In this document: piece after piece, positions 13,560 through 26,160 of the stretch
How positions within the stretch are numbered: the stretch's first letter is position 1
Layout: each line of letters begins with the position of its first letter
Assembly: GCA_036768485.1 (NCBI GenBank)
Contig: JAVLUZ010000772.1
Coordinates: 139,000 to 202,999, forward strand
Reading direction: 5' to 3'
Origin: Mermis nigrescens
Lineage: Eukaryota; Nematoda; Enoplea; Mermithida; Mermithidae
Length of the DNA: 64,000 nt
Program-made: the position numbers and the translations under genes
Notes under the pieces: model-generated
The model's database searches: none
Seen by the model: the letters and a program-made list of their open reading frames with translations, nothing else
What the model was told of the DNA's origin: nothing

Positions 13560-13800
13560 GCTTGAATCGACGACGAGACGATCGGCACAAAGGTGGATCG
13601 TCTTTTTTGTCTTCGTTCTGGTCTTTGCGGGACTAAGGCGGCTGCAGTTTTAAGACGGTTGTCCTAATCGTCTTCGTGGAGCAATGCGAAGTTCATAGTC
13701 TACGAGGACGGGGACGACGCGTATTACTAGTCAATCTTCGTCCGATCGTCGAGCGAGACGATGATGAGCTAATCGTCAACGAAGACTCGTCATCATAGGT
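13560..13800. other. GACG/CGTC-rich tract
   Basis: Within about 240 bp the tetranucleotides GACG, ACGA, CGTC and TCGT recur far more than in the flanks, in both orientations (for example 'cgacgacgagacgatcgg', 'ggacggggacgacgcg', 'gatcgtcgagcgagacgatg'). There is no open frame of note. It is probably a degenerate simple-sequence tract or the arms of a small inverted repeat. Confidence 0.5.
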
Positions 13801-13859
13801 GGGCGGCCAAAGTTCTGAGGGTGCATGATATGGACTGCAAGGTCAAAGAAAGGTGCTTA

Positions 13860-14010
13860 AAACATACTTGGTATGATGAAAAAACACCATTTTTCGGATT
13901 GCTTCCCATCGGCACTATCCATTGGTAGTTGGCACTCAAAATGGCAAAAAAAAACAGATAAAATTTCAAAAATTGAATTCTGGGGTTATGTTGGTTTCTG
14001 GTGCACGCCC
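13860..14010 (-). repeat. Family A, minus copy
   Basis: The reversed family blocks are 'atgatgaaaaaacaccattt', 'gcactatccattgg', 'aaaattgaattctgggg' and 'ttggtttctgg'. Confidence 0.65.
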
Positions 14011-14729
14011 CAAACTTCTACGCTCAGGTGTGCTCGCCGTGTTTTCCTTGGGACGTCGCCAGACGTTAAGCTTGCTCTTTTGTCCAAAAGACATGAAAAA
14101 ATTCAGAGGAGAGAGACAAAAAATGCTTCTAAAGTGACGTCTTTTTGGGCTTAGAAACGATGGTGTATGCGTCAAGAGGCTAGCTTTTTATGCGTTTTTT
14201 GAAGCGTCGCTTTTTTCTTTAAGAGATTAAAATGCTAAAGAATTCTTTAAAAAACCTGGCGAAATTGAATCAGTCACGGTTTGAAAAATTAGTAAATTGG
14301 CGCCAAGCATCAAAATTTTCGCAGCTCTTTTTGGTTAAGATACGCCAAAAAGGTTGATGTCTCCGTTTTTTTCTGAAAATGACCAATTTTAGAGAAAACC
14401 CTCTACAGTTTCAATGTCGTAGTTTTCAGTGCAGACGAAAAAATTTCGCGGGCCCTAAAAATTTTGGAAGCTACCATGATTGCTGCAATAGATCCTGTCC
14501 ATGGTTGTAGCCCTACAGCATGGCAGATCTGGCGGTGTGGTCTGAATGAGCTTGATGTTGGCGGGATTGTCAAAGTTCGAGTTTTCTGAGGCTGCAGGTA
14601 ATGGGTGTTGCTACCACCATTTAGCGTTGAAACTTACGTTATGGCCATCGGTGTCGATCAATTTCAAGCGATTTTGAAGGAAGTTAAATTTAATTAAATT
14701 CGAAGTAGACGGTATAACCATCACCTCGG
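14011..14729. other. Unassigned DNA
   Basis: I see no gene and no recognised repeat here. Confidence 0.4.
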
Positions 14730-14990
14730 GCCTGCGGATTGCATACCCCCCCGAGAAATCAAAATACTCTCCCCAGAAACCGAAAAATACCTCCAGAAAT
14801 CAATTTTTTGACATTCTCTTTTATTGTTCTTTTCGCAATTTTTTGTTGCCAATGGATAGGCCTGATGAGAGACATTGAAAAATGGAGTGTTCGCTCCTAC
14901 CAAACTTCATTTTAAAGGCAATTTTTTTGACCTTTGAAAAGTCTTGCACCCCCCAGAATTTTCTTTGCTGCCCACGTATGGCGATGGTAA
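14730..14990 (+). repeat. Family A, plus copy
   Basis: The blocks in order are 'ccccccgagaaatcaaaata', 'ccccagaaaccgaaaa', 'tgccaatggatagg', 'cctgatgagagacattg', 'tttttgacctttgaaaagtc' and 'ttgcaccccccagaatttt'. The copy ends near 'gcccacgtatgg'. Confidence 0.7.
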
Positions 14991-15139
14991 CTACTAATTT
15001 TTTCAAAAAGGTTCAAAAATTTTGTCATTCGTGCACTTGGCTTCAACGTTCTTTCGCATTTTGTGTGGATCCATATTTAAAATTGCCTTTGGTGCAACAT
15101 TTTGTCGATAAATTCCTAGATTTTTCGACAGTTTAACCA

Positions 15140-15706
15140 TAGTCTGTTTCATTTATTCATGAGAGCTTTATAGTGAATTTTTTTCCAGGGGTACAGGTTA
15201 AGCGAAAAGACGATTTGCTATAACTGGACAAATCAGCTCGAGTAGGGCAGTGAGCAGGAATTCTTCCGTTTTTTTATGCTCGAATCCGTCCATATAAATT
15301 GTATTTAGGCAGTTGAATCAATGCTGGGACATACTGCAGGGGCGCTGCCAATAAAATAGCTATCGGCTGGAATCGAACCAGGAGTTGCTTCGACTCAAGC
15401 AGATGTCTCACGCTGAGCTATGCATACACGTGAGTTCCCGTTGACGTCTCTTAACATCTTTAGTCCATCGAAGCTGTAAAGTGATAAGTTAGTATAAGCT
15501 GAATGCACGATTTTATCTGTAAGTTGATTGATCTGCAGGAAGACGAGAATGAATTATGCCACAAAAAATATAATTGAAAAACCCTTCTTTGCTACGTAGC
15601 TAAAGTGAAATCTAGCGACCTATGTACAGTGCAATAAGAAAGAAGGGGTTACTTGTAGCCTCGAATACATACTGAAAAAGCTCTCGGATAAATTAAACAG
15701 ACTATA
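15140..15706 (-). mobile_element. TIR element with a tRNA-like core, copy 1
   Basis: The ends are 'tagtctgtttcatttat' and, in reverse complement, 'tagtctgtttaatttatc', flanked by TA. Reverse complemented, the whole body aligns with 43594-44168, including 'tccgagagctttttcag', 'aaccccttctt', 'ggtcgctaga', 'ggcataatt', 'attctcgtcttcc', the tRNA-like core and 'ggaagaattc'. The TA duplication and short TIR resemble Tc1/mariner-like nonautonomous elements. An internal tRNA-derived promoter is more typical of a SINE, so this looks like a composite. Confidence 0.75.
15361..15432 (-). other. tRNA-like sequence inside the TIR element
   Basis: On the minus strand an A-box-like 'tagctcagcgtgaga' is followed by a 5-bp anticodon-like stem (tgctt/aagca) and a B-box 'ggttcgattcc' in a well-formed T arm (ctgg/ccag around ttcgatt). 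The acceptor stem is poor, so it is probably a tRNA-derived Pol III promoter and not a working tRNA. Confidence 0.55.
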
Positions 15707-15710
15707 TAAT

Positions 15711-16812
15711 TGCAATCTGCGAGAGTTACACGATAGGCGAACCTGCCTTAGCAGGTCGCAATAGCCATATCATAGCCAATACTAGTAGCTATCTATGATA
15801 GTGCTGTGGGCTTGCTGCTTCGGTCTTCCCATTAATTCCCCATTTTTCAATAATAAAAAACATTTAGATACTTAGTCCAGTAGCATAGAGTTAAGTGTAC
15901 AGAATAGTAATCGTTTCATGGCATACTGCTTGTGCAATCGATAACACTTTGATCTGAGAGAAAAGCTTATCAGTATTACGTTAATTTGATCTTTGTTTAA
16001 TTTACTGTAATGGCCCTTGAGGCCAGTGATGTACGTAACGTTGTAGTCGAATCGGCTTTGAGTTTTTGTTGGCCGTTGTTCGTTGGCAGCAATCTGTACA
16101 TTGTCGTTTTCTTTTGCGTATTTTTGTTGTCCGGAAATAGCGCCGTGAGTTTCTCCATCGGAATTGTAAAATTAGAGAAACCTCACCCAGGTTTCTGGTT
16201 ACACCGAGGGTTAGTATGCCATGGCACCTCGTCGAGATCTTCCACCTAACTAGTGGACTGATAGGTAAATTTCGTAAGTGATAAATCTCGCTTTATTTGG
16301 AGATCCTTAACGTATTTCTCAACCCGAAAATTGATCAAAAAAGAAGATATTTAATCTTTAGGGATGATTGATCAGCATAGAAGCCTTCCGTTGTTGTTAG
16401 TTTTCATTGTTCAGCGTAAGCTACACAAATTAGGAACCAAAACATTTCTGATCAGGTACCGGTATGAAAATAAGTTAGACAGCAACAATCTGAGCTTGAG
16501 ATAGGTCAACTGACCTCCGCAAGGGCAAATACCGTAGACCAGGTGGGGTAGGTAGCCTTAGGTCCCAGGGCGCAGCTGCTGAGACCAACCCGAACAAGAA
16601 GAGCAGCCAGCAATATTAGGGCTGAGGGGATTGAAGCCGTAAGGTCTGTAAGGCTTCAAAGATCGAAGTACCCTCAGAGCAGCATGCAGCGTGATCGGGG
16701 CCAGCACTAAGCGTAGACTTAGGCACCTGGCGTACCTGTGGTAAATCTCAAGGTGATCTTCCAGGTCAGTCTGAAGTCGCTCTGGGATGGACGCAGGCGA
16801 CTGGCAATTACA
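15711..16812 (+). repeat. 5' LTR of the 27-kb Gypsy-type element
   Basis: The LTR starts tgcaatctgcgagagttac and ends caattaca. It aligns over its full length with 42057-43118: both carry 'aggcgaacctgccttagcag', 'gccaatactagtagctatct', 'caataataaaaaacatttag', 'ttgatctttg', 'aggatgattgatcagcata' and 'gataggtcaactgacctccg'. Many small insertions and deletions separate the two, so the insertion is not recent. The base run taat precedes it and also follows the 3' LTR, which fits a 4-bp target duplication. Confidence 0.85.
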
Positions 16813-17420
16813 TTGACGTTCCCTCCTTTGAGGCCGTTAGCTACAGCCGAGCTGATCAATCATCGTAAAATTATTTTTTCGATCCAAAAATTTATCATAC
16901 GGCGGCCATTCTAAGAATGTGTAACATACTCATTCCACCTTTGTTGTTGTATCGAACCGCGACCGTGGGCAGTGCGCAAGAATTTTGGAGTAAGCGTCTC
17001 GTGGTAAAGATTTTTGTGTATCGTGGGTAAAGTCGGTCATTATTTTTCTATTTCCGCCGAACTTTTATCGATCGTAAGGCAGCTCTCACGCTCGCATTTT
17101 TCTATAAATGTCAACCCGCAGTGCGACGATTCATCTATCATTTTCTCTCTTGACGACAGTCACGGCCTTACTTTAGGTTTTTACCTACCTGTTTCTCTAA
17201 CCATGTACACGTTTTTGGCGCTTTAGGCTTAGTCCCAACTGTTTCTCGATCATTTCAGCGTCAGTGTATATCTTGCCTTCAACGCGAAGGAAGTACTATT
17301 TACGCGGAAAAACCTGTTTTTTCTGTGATCGACAGAGACCAAATTCGAAACATTTCCATTATAGGAAAATTTCGACGTGATTGAAATCTATTTTACCCAA
17401 GGTCACATTTTTCGGCATTT
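16813..17420 (+). other. Leader region after the 5' LTR
   Basis: The region lies between the LTR end and the first gag-like coding. The bases right after the LTR (ttgacgttccctcc) do not match a primer-binding site I recognise. There is no convincing open frame. Confidence 0.4.
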
Positions 17421-18460
17421 TTGATACCTAAAAATGGCAGGAAAAAAAGGTTTCTGCGGACACCGCCCGCTAAAATTGAAAAAACCTCTACGCCACCTAC
17501 CTCAGCTCGCCAATTAGCCTACTGCGCTCAAGCTGACTCTAACAGCGCGAGTAATTCTCGCGTAGTAACTGACACAATTAAGGAGAGACGTAATCCATCA
17601 CAAGGCGAATAATGATAAATTACCCACGCTCACTACATGCCACGAGTAAGACACAGTCTGAAGATGAATCCATCTTTGAGTGCCATGCGTATCTCGCATT
17701 AATCAAAACTTCGTTAACTAGATCGGACCCCAATATTGACATTTCATCAAACTACATACAACGATTGATAATACGACTACCATTAGCACGGCAAACAACC
17801 CTGAAACCAGTTCGAGCGCAAAAATCCTGATTCTGAGACGTAGAAAGTAATCATAGTATAGCATGACTGCCGACAGAGAGCTTACCCAATGTTAATGTGA
17901 CTAGTTGATCATATCAGTAAAGTGCTGCGCTATTCACAGTGCCATTTTTGGATCTTTCACGCTACAAGTTGATCAAGATAAAAAGGAGAAATGCGGATGA
18001 ACATGCGTAAACTGCGTATGGAGCTAAGCACGGTGTTGCAAACCCCAACCAGTTCTGAACCGCACAGAAAATAATGTATCTGATGCGTTAACCACTCAAC
18101 CGATAGTGCAAATTTTTCCTGAAATCTGTCATAAAGTGACATGACTTCGAGCCAAAGTACGCATAGGGCATCTTCATTGTTGTCCATCAGGGGCAACAGT
18201 GCGCATCAAATTCGCTCGCCTACTGGAAACTGATCCCGAAAATATTATTCAAAAATCGTACACAACCGCGCGCCTCGAGATTTTTAATTTGTCACAGAAT
18301 CCTGTGAACACGGGCTTTGCAATCAGTGCAAAACTCGGGTTTTCGGAGAATAGTACATGCGATTTTGCAGCCGTCGTGTATCGATTTGGAACGGCGTCAC
18401 GATCTCGGCCTTACGCTGTCGAAATCGTAATAGCACCTTCTTCGTACCTAATCCTTCTAT
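17421..18460 (+). pseudogene. Degraded 5' coding region of the Gypsy element
   Basis: Coding-like, GC-richer DNA with short overlapping frames lies here: 63 codons at 17421, 72 at 17612 and 88 at 18199. Each ends after a short run, as expected from a reading frame broken by indels and stops. The position between leader and capsid suggests the N-terminal part of gag or a short upstream ORF. I recognise no domain. Confidence 0.4.
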
Positions 18461-20122
18461 TATGAACTCGCAGCAGCAACTGAATCCACCACCGCTGCAG
18501 TATTTTCCACCTCAAGGCGAAATCTTACCGAATAATTATGTACCTAATCCTATAAATGTGAAATACCACCCAATAATCCTATTTTGCATTCTTCTAATAT
18601 CGACATGCAACCTGTTGAGATAAACCTATCTGGCATTAATAATGAATCTGCGCATCTGCAAAACGAATCTGCTCCTTATCTGAATTGTCCATAGGGAAAA
18701 CATGTCAAATTCTCTGACAACAGCTCATCTAGTAGCTATGATCGCCCGCACTTAATGTTGCTTTCGCGTCGCCAAAAGTCGATTGGTAGGCGACGTCACG
18801 CCGTAGTCTCAGGTTCTTCATCTGAAGCTCATATTGGTGACTCACGTCTCGCTGATTCGTGAGTCGCGGACCATTTTTGCAACAGATGCAATTTGCAATT
18901 GCGATCAAAAATTTTTGACGGGCGATAAATCGGATATAAAAGCATATTTTGCAGAATTTGAATCAGCTTGCCAATACCTATGATATTGACAAGGCTGATC
19001 GTTTAAAATTCGCAACTGGGTTTCTTGACCCTTATGTTTTACGTTTATACCATTCTGTTACCTGCTGACATACAACAATCTTATTCGAAAATGAAGCAAG
19101 CATTAATAACCGAATTTGTCCGATGGACACCGATGCTCTCTTCAACCGTTTTTGTCACACAAACAGATGCCTAATGAATCGGTTAGAAGCTTATTATCTC
19201 TCGCTTCGCGAAAAGAGTTAATTAAATCGGATCCTATCTTGAAGTTGACTCGCCACATTTTAATAATTTAGTGCGACATCAACTAAAACAAGGTTTATTA
19301 CCGCACATTTTGAAAGAGGCATATCATAAAAAACCTAGAGCATCGTTAGCTGAATTTTTGGACAATGCGCTTAGCGCTGAATTTGCTAATAAAGAATTTG
19401 AGGATAAAAGGCAGTAACGCCTTACGTATCGGTAACAGCTGCTCCCGTAGGCAGCGTAGTACCTAAAGATACTCCTCGCGCATCTAACCAAAATGATTCA
19501 AATCGTTCACGTCATGGAACGTTTCATCGCTCATCGCGTGCTGAGAAACCAGAAAATTCTTCTCGTAAATATTGTACCTTTTGCAAGCGCATAGGTCACC
19601 TTTATGAGGAATGTTTCACGCGTCAAAGGCAAGAAACGTCTAATAATGCTAATTATAATAATCAAGCTGATCGGAATACTAATTCTATGGCTGCTCAATC
19701 GCAGCCAATTGTGTTCTTTTTAGCGACGAAATCGTTTGCCATCGCGTTCGAATTCGCAAAATAGGCATCAATCTCAATCACGATATCGTAACTCTAGTCA
19801 ACATCGTTCATCTAACTATGCGAATAATGATAATCGCTTTGAATCAAAGCAATCACGATCGAATTTTCGGCAAAATCGTAATGATTATTACCAAAATTTG
19901 CGTGCTAATTATCAAAATTCGCATTACGATAATCGTTATAATAATCAACCGCGCCAAAATACACCTTTTGTGCAATTTCCAAATGAACAGCGTGGAACAT
20001 ACTATAACTCGAACTATCGCAACGACAATAATTTTAATCGCCCGTATGTCACATATACTGCTGATGACCAACCCGCCACGAATGTGCCCCCACCGCAGCC
20101 TAACCCTTACATCTCCTCATGA
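18461..20122 (+). pseudogene. gag: gag (capsid and nucleocapsid), broken
   Basis: Frames restarting at 18461 and later read as a proline/asparagine-rich N-terminal part. This is followed by a capsid-like segment (about 18950-19420) with several stops and frame changes. A nucleocapsid zinc knuckle of the form CX2CX4HX4C lies at 19573-19614. The tail (19736-20122) is Asn/Arg/Ser/Gln-rich and basic, ending at a stop at 20120-20122. The next frame, carrying protease, is open across that stop and sits one base forward, so gag-pol expression may once have used a frameshift. Ty3/Gypsy gag normally binds genomic RNA and forms the particle. This copy could not do so as read. Confidence 0.75.
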
Positions 20123-21130
20123 TGTGAACACGGTTACTGCAAAAGGGCCAGAATCTAGCGCGCGTCCTAATTTATTCGCGTCGCAAGAATTTCTTGAAGA
20201 GTACAAACGTCTACAACGTCGTCTTGCAACTTATGAGAAAATTAATCTACCTCCGTCTAAGACCTTAGATCCTACTATTCCTATCGTAAGCCATGCTGGG
20301 ACAAATTTACCCACCATTCTCGTTAAAGTTCATGGCGTTGACGTACCTGCTCTCATAGATACGGGTTCACAGGTCACCATGATGACCACGTCTGCATTCT
20401 TACGTCTTGGTTTTAATTTACCACCTAAACAGGTTTCACAAGTCGTACATGGTGTAGGCAAAATAACCGCAGTCGTTCGCTATAAAGTAAATATGACTTT
20501 AACAATTGCGGAACAATCTATCTCTACTTCAGTAGATATAATTGATCATTTGCCGGAAGACATGCTCTTAGGATATGATTTTTGCGAATCCGCGCCTCAT
20601 GTGGGTTAATCCTATTGAGCGTTGTGCTTTTATAAATGGCATAAAGGTCAATTTACTTTCATCTCACGAAAAATTGTAATTTCGCGCGAAACCCAACGCA
20701 ACCACCTCTGGTGTTGTGTGTGTGCATGTTTCGCTACCTGAGCCTGTTATTATACAACCTAGGCATGAATTAATTACACCTGGCTATATAAGTCACGGTT
20801 CTTGCAATTTTGACGTCGCATTATTCGAACCAAATCCTGATTTTATGGAAAAAACTTCACTTTTTGTTGCTCCGTCTATAGTCGATGCTTCACAACCTTT
20901 AATACCTGTTCGCGTTTGTAACATCTCTAAAGCGCCAATTCGCATTGACTCTGGTGAAATAATAGGTTCTTTAACCACTGATGCCGAAGTCGTGTCACAT
21001 GTTTCATCTTTGGATGATAGGACACCAGTACTTTTTGCATCAATAAATAAAGCTCTAAACGGCTCCGCCGTTAATTCTAGACAGCAGCAACAAATTCGTG
21101 AACTTTGTCATAAAATACGACTCAATTTTT
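20123..21130 (+). pseudogene. pol: pol: aspartic protease and linker to RT
   Basis: The frame ending at 20609 carries a retropepsin-like segment. It has the active-site DTGSQ motif (Asp codon at 20358-20360), then a hydrophobic strand ending in 'LLGYDF', which matches the flap-to-C-terminal part of Gypsy proteases. A stop and a frame change follow. The frame from 20716 reads as the typical spacer before RT and ends in 'RELCHKIRLNF' where foreign DNA interrupts it near 21131. The cut lies inside the motif preceding RT, and the continuation (TDLKHIKIALL) appears at about 24571. Confidence 0.75.
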
Positions 21131-24100
21131 GCATTAACCTTTTAGGTACAACGTTCCCAATCGGGAACATATTTCGAAATTTTGTTGCAAAAACAACTAC
21201 TCATCTAATTTAAATAAGACTTGTTTTAGATGAGAAACAAGATGTTTGCTCATCCCGTGAGAGCAATTTCAAAACTTAATTATGTGTATGTGCTATGCTA
21301 TACTGTCTTAGTTAAACAAAATAGCGAAAGTTTGTCATGTTTAGAAATTTGCATATTGTCAATCGACATACAAAATTTTTGAGCCAAATGTCATGTAGTC
21401 ATGTTTGCAGAGGTTTTCTGATCATTTTGGTATGTTATTTATTCTTTGGTTTAGTTGTTCATCAAAAGTTATGGCTGAATTTATATTGATGTTCTGCTTG
21501 GGAACGCGGTCTCGTGGAGTGCAAAAATATTTATTTCCTGGAAAGAAACAAAATCTATGGGGCAGCATATGTAACCTCGGCTATGCTCTTTAGTGACCTC
21601 TCATGCATTCCTTCAATTTTCTAGAGCTCCACAAGCATTCTGGTATGACTCCAATGCACATATTCAAAATATTAAATGCAGGTTTATGGGATTCTTTACT
21701 TGATTCTATGTGTGTACGATTACACAACAATGTAGCTCTTAATTTCTTGAGGTTTTAGGCAAAAATTCAAGTGTTTCTGCAAATAATTTTAGGTACTTTT
21801 GCAGAAATTACCTGCTCTAACCTTAATTTTGCTTTATTTTTTTACTATAACTTACAGAGCCATGAATCTTTAGAGGCTTAGAGACAAATTTTCTTGAATT
21901 CATGCTCAATATCACGTGTTTTTGATCTGTAGAACTTGCACTGTACTTTATCAAAGTTTATATAACTACTGATTTCTAACATTTTTTAATAGCTCAGAAG
22001 CATGCTAGCAACATAACTAAACTTTGAGTGTAAGTTTATTGGACCATCGATAACAACTTGCGGGTAGGTAAAAGTCCGAATGAGTAAACGCATGATATTA
22101 TGACTCACTTTTATTCACTGTAAAATTTTGATTATTGGAAATTAAATGAAATTGCCAAATTGACTATATTACACCCTGACTTCCTGTTATTTCCCCGAAT
22201 CTTGATTCATTGTTTTAATTTTTAGTATACCGGAATACGTCGGTGCAGTGTAAATAGCTCTGAGATTACTGGCATTAGTTCAACAACGTAGAAATGAGAA
22301 AAGCAATAAATTTTGAAAAATCCAGAAAAAACGAAAATACAGATTATAGCTCAATAATAGTTTTTTACTCATCTTAGCTAGATATTATTTAATGTTATGT
22401 AGAAAGCATAGCAATCTAACAAAAACAAATATAAAGTTAGTGGTTCACTGAAAGTTTCTTGGTTTTCTGAAGTTTTTTGGTTCTATAAGGTTTCAAAAAC
22501 TCAAAACCACACCTTGTAGGCTCTCATTTGACAATTTGAAAGTTGATTACTTGAAGTATCAATGTTTGTAGCAGATCCTTAATCTACTGATATGTTTTGC
22601 AAAACATAACAGAACATGAAATTTGGCAAAAATGTTCCCCAAGAGCCAACGCTGTCCGATTCATTTCCACTTGGAAATCCAAGTACCAAGTTCCAAGTTT
22701 CCAAGACTTGGAATTTCCAAGTTTCCAAGTGTCAGTTCATTTGTTCAAATAAAATTCCAAGTCATTAGCATTTTCGACTTGGAAAAATGTCGTTTTTGCT
22801 CTCAAGTCTCAAAGTAAATTTTCCAAGTTTCCAAGTGTCTGTCTTTTTTGCTTTTTCCAAGCACTTGGAATTTCCAAGTCGGGCTCGTTTAAAAATTTCC
22901 AAGTCTAATTAACATGTAATACTTCATATAAATTGCACGCGCTACGCGTGAGGTAGGTACGATAAAAGCAATGAGGAGTGTCACACGCGCATCTCTGATG
23001 AAAAGGCTGTTTTTGGTGGAATGTCATTGTGTTTGCAAACACTGCGATAAAAATGGCTCTGAAAACCACTAAACGATAAAACGCGCGAAAAAATAGCGTT
23101 TTTAAAGGCAATCGAGGAAGAAGAGACGTAATTTTTGGAGCATTTTCTGCAAAATTAACGAATAAAGACAAAGAAGCTGACGTGGAAAGAAGTGCAAAGA
23201 GAAACGCTATCGCAAGAATTTACGAAATATTCAGAAAACAAACTGAATGCCAATATTTTTCAACTTGCAAATTTGCTGCACAATGATATGACAATCAATA
23301 GCCGTTTCAGGGAATATCACAACGTCGTGAAATAAATGTCTGACATCGACAATTTGGTGAAAAACGGTGCAAACGGTTGCTTTAGAAATACCTATGTAAA
23401 TATACTTGTCTATTCCTCAATTTCTGCTTCTATGAAGATTAATTGTTGGCTGGCAAGCCCGTCTCCTGATTTGGCTAGGGAGCCTAACTTAAATTGGTCT
23501 ATATCTCGAAATTTCGTCGGGATAGCCTGCAAAACCCGCATTTTTCGACGTTTTCCAACATGCTCTACCCATTACGATAATAAAATTCAAACATTCTTTT
23601 GCTCATCCATTATTGATAATAAAATTCAAACATTTTTTTAATTAGCTTTTGTCTCGCTCAAAAAAGCTACAAAAAGTGCCATTTTTTGGTCGCGTTTAGC
23701 CAAAATTCTAATAAATACTTCACATCCGGCGTGGAGCGCCAAAAATTTGAAGAGTTTGCGACAAGGACATGCGAGTTTTCCGGTCTTTATATGCATTATG
23801 TCACCCTTCAATGATTTTTCCAAGCAAAAAGGATGGGCGGCCGCCTCCCCCTCGTCGCCCTTAAATACGGCCCTGTTGGCTGGTAGCAGATGAAGTTGGG
23901 ATATTAAAGGTGTTGTACTTTTTTCTGTAGTTGAGATGAGTAGCTTTATTATAAACTTTAATACCGAAATTTGAACGGATTAACGTGTTTTCAAAACGTT
24001 TTGAGAATAAGTATCCGAAAACTATTGTAATTTTTTGCATACCGATTTGCTCATCGTCAGATGAATCATCTATTTAGAAGATCCCGATAAACTTACGACG

Positions 24101-24570
24101 CCAAATAATATATATAACATCGAACTAAACGCGCTTGGAAAAATTTTTCCAACTGAAAATTGACTGGGAAAAAATAATGCTATTTTCCAAGTAAATTTTC
24201 CAAGACTTGGAATCCAAGTCAAAAAATTCAGAAGCAAATGAACCGACCCTTGGAAAATGCACTTTTACTTGGGAAAAACACTCTGGAAATTCCAAGTCTT
24301 GGAACTTGGAAAACCGAGCTGCAAAATAAATCACAATTTGGAAAAAAGCCGGTCTTCCAAGACTTGGAACTTGGAACTTGGAATTTCAAGGACTTGGAAA
24401 ATGACGGAGCAAAATAAACTGAGACTTGGAAAATTTCGCGTTTTTCCAAGACTTGGAACTTGGGACTTGGAATTCCAAGTGGAAATGAATTGGCCCCGAA
24501 TGGGAACATATGAACAACATGATAGAGAGGAGAGCTTTTGTTCTGGCTTTTTGCATACAGTCTTAAATTT
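21131..24570. mobile_element. 3.4-kb insertion splitting pol between protease and RT
   Basis: The left junction is at 'gactcaatttt' and the right at 'gtcttaaatttt'. These similar sequences may be an imperfect 10-bp target duplication. The interior is AT-rich and non-coding, and it contains a foldback element built of ttccaag modules (22655-24490). Position 21139-22650 shows no recognised feature apart from AT-rich DNA. I cannot assign the outer element to a family. Confidence 0.6.
22655..24490. mobile_element. Foldback element with arms of ttccaag/cttggaa modules
   Basis: The left arm (22655-22910) begins 'attcatttccacttgg' and the right arm (24125-24490) ends 'ccaagtggaaatgaat', exact inverted repeats. 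Both arms are packed with ttccaag and cttggaa 7-mers at irregular spacing, often as palindromic pairs. The central 1.2 kb (22911-24124) has no recognised gene. It includes a copy of the short repeat 'gataataaaattcaaacatt' near 23575-23636. Confidence 0.7.
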
Positions 24571-25600
24571 TACAGATTTGAAACATATTAAGATTGCATT
24601 GCTGTAGCACATCTGCATCATAGAGCAGACTCTAAAAGGTTAAAAGACGAACCTCTCGGTCGTAATCCCTTGATGAAACATCATATTGACACAGGGGATA
24701 ATCCACCCGTTGTTGGAAAAACTTATCGTGCGTTGAGCATTCTAGAAGAGAATCTATGCAGAAAATTATAAATGAAATGCTTGCGGATAAAATTATTCGA
24801 CCTACTACTAGCCCATGGGCAAGTCCATTATTTCTCATTGGAAAAAAGGACGGTTCCCTTAGGCCAGTCGCTGATTATCGACGGTTAAATGGCATTACTA
24901 AAACGCAAGTTTATCCTCTTCCACAATTAGACGATTATTTTGACACCTTAGGCAATGCCGCATAATTTAGCACACTCGATTTAAAATCCGGATACTGGCA
25001 AATTCCACCGATAATAAATCTCGCGAAAAAACAGCATTTATATGTCCTGTTGGTCATTATGAATTTGAAGTTTTACCTTTTGGCTTAAAAAATGCACCCG
25101 CAGATTTTCAAAGGCTAACGGAGCTTGTGCTCGCAGGTCTAAATTGGAAATCTTGTCTTGTTTACATCGATGACATAATTATTTTTTCACGTACTTTTGA
25201 AGAACATTTACTTGAAAACGTCTTTATTGCTCTTAAAAAGGCAAACTTACATGTAAAGCCTGATAAATGTCATCTTGCGCATGCAGAGGTAAAATTTCTT
25301 GGCCACAGCATACAGTGCAATGGGCATCGCTCCTGACATGTCCAAAGTCGCAGACTTAATCTCGCTTTCCGATGCACAAAACCGTTAAATCCTTGCAGAA
25401 ATTCCTTGGCTTAGTCCAATGGTTTAAGAAATTCGTTAAGGATCTTGCTAAAATCGCTAAACCATTATTCCATCTTCTTCGTAAAGATGTCGAATTTTGC
25501 TGGAAGGCTGAACACCAAACCACATTTGAGCTTCTGAAGAAAGCATTTACATCCCCACCTATTTTGCAATTACCAAAATTCGATGATGAGCACCAATTTA
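24571..25600 (+). pseudogene. pol: pol: reverse transcriptase, broken
   Basis: Recognisable Ty3/Gypsy RT blocks appear in order across several frames: the entry motif 'HHIDTGDNPPV', the fingers motif 'SPWASPLFLIGKKDGSLRP' (about 24810-24870), 'DYRRLNGIT', 'STLDLKSGYWQI' (about 24970), 'PFGLKNAP', the catalytic YIDD at 25163-25174, and 'VKFLGH' in the thumb. A stop near 24963 and frame changes near 25010 and 25340 break it. The RT would copy genomic RNA in the particle. This copy is inactive as read. Confidence 0.9.
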
Positions 25601-26160
25601 TTTTTAACAACTGACGCAAGTAACTATGCGTTAGGTGCTATTCTGACGCAAAAACATTTACCATCCAAAATCGTTTTATTCTTAGCTACGCTAGTCGCAT
25701 GCTAAATTCTGCTGAATGTAATTATGCTACTTCAGAAAAAGAAGCGTTAACGGTAAAGTGGGCCATCAAGCATTATTGACATTATCTTTACGGTAAAAAA
25801 TTCATAGTCGAGAACTGATCATCAAGCGTCAACCTGGTTAGTAAACGTCAAAGACCCATCGAGTCGTTGCCATCATTGGGGTCTCAAATTACAGGAATAC
25901 GAATATGATATCGTGTCATGTTCCTGGTGCATATAACTGCGCAGCTGATCTTCTTTCACCACACCTAAATTATGATCATGCAGAACGAATATAAAGTAGA
26001 GCGCAAAAATATCGTTAATATCGGCAAATTTAGAATCCGAAGATTCTGAGTCAGATGATGATGAATCGGTTCCACCTGACCGATCGTGCGACTAACGCGC
26101 CTACTGCACCAATTAATCATCCAAATGCGCCAAAATAACAATCCTACTGCGCAAAACTGA
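25601..26160 (+). pseudogene. pol: pol: RNase H region, broken
   Basis: 'LTTDASNYALGAIL' begins near 25604 and gives the first catalytic Asp of Ty3/Gypsy RNase H. It is followed by 'NYATSEKEAL' near 25727, carrying the second acidic site. Stops and small indels follow. Confidence 0.8.
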
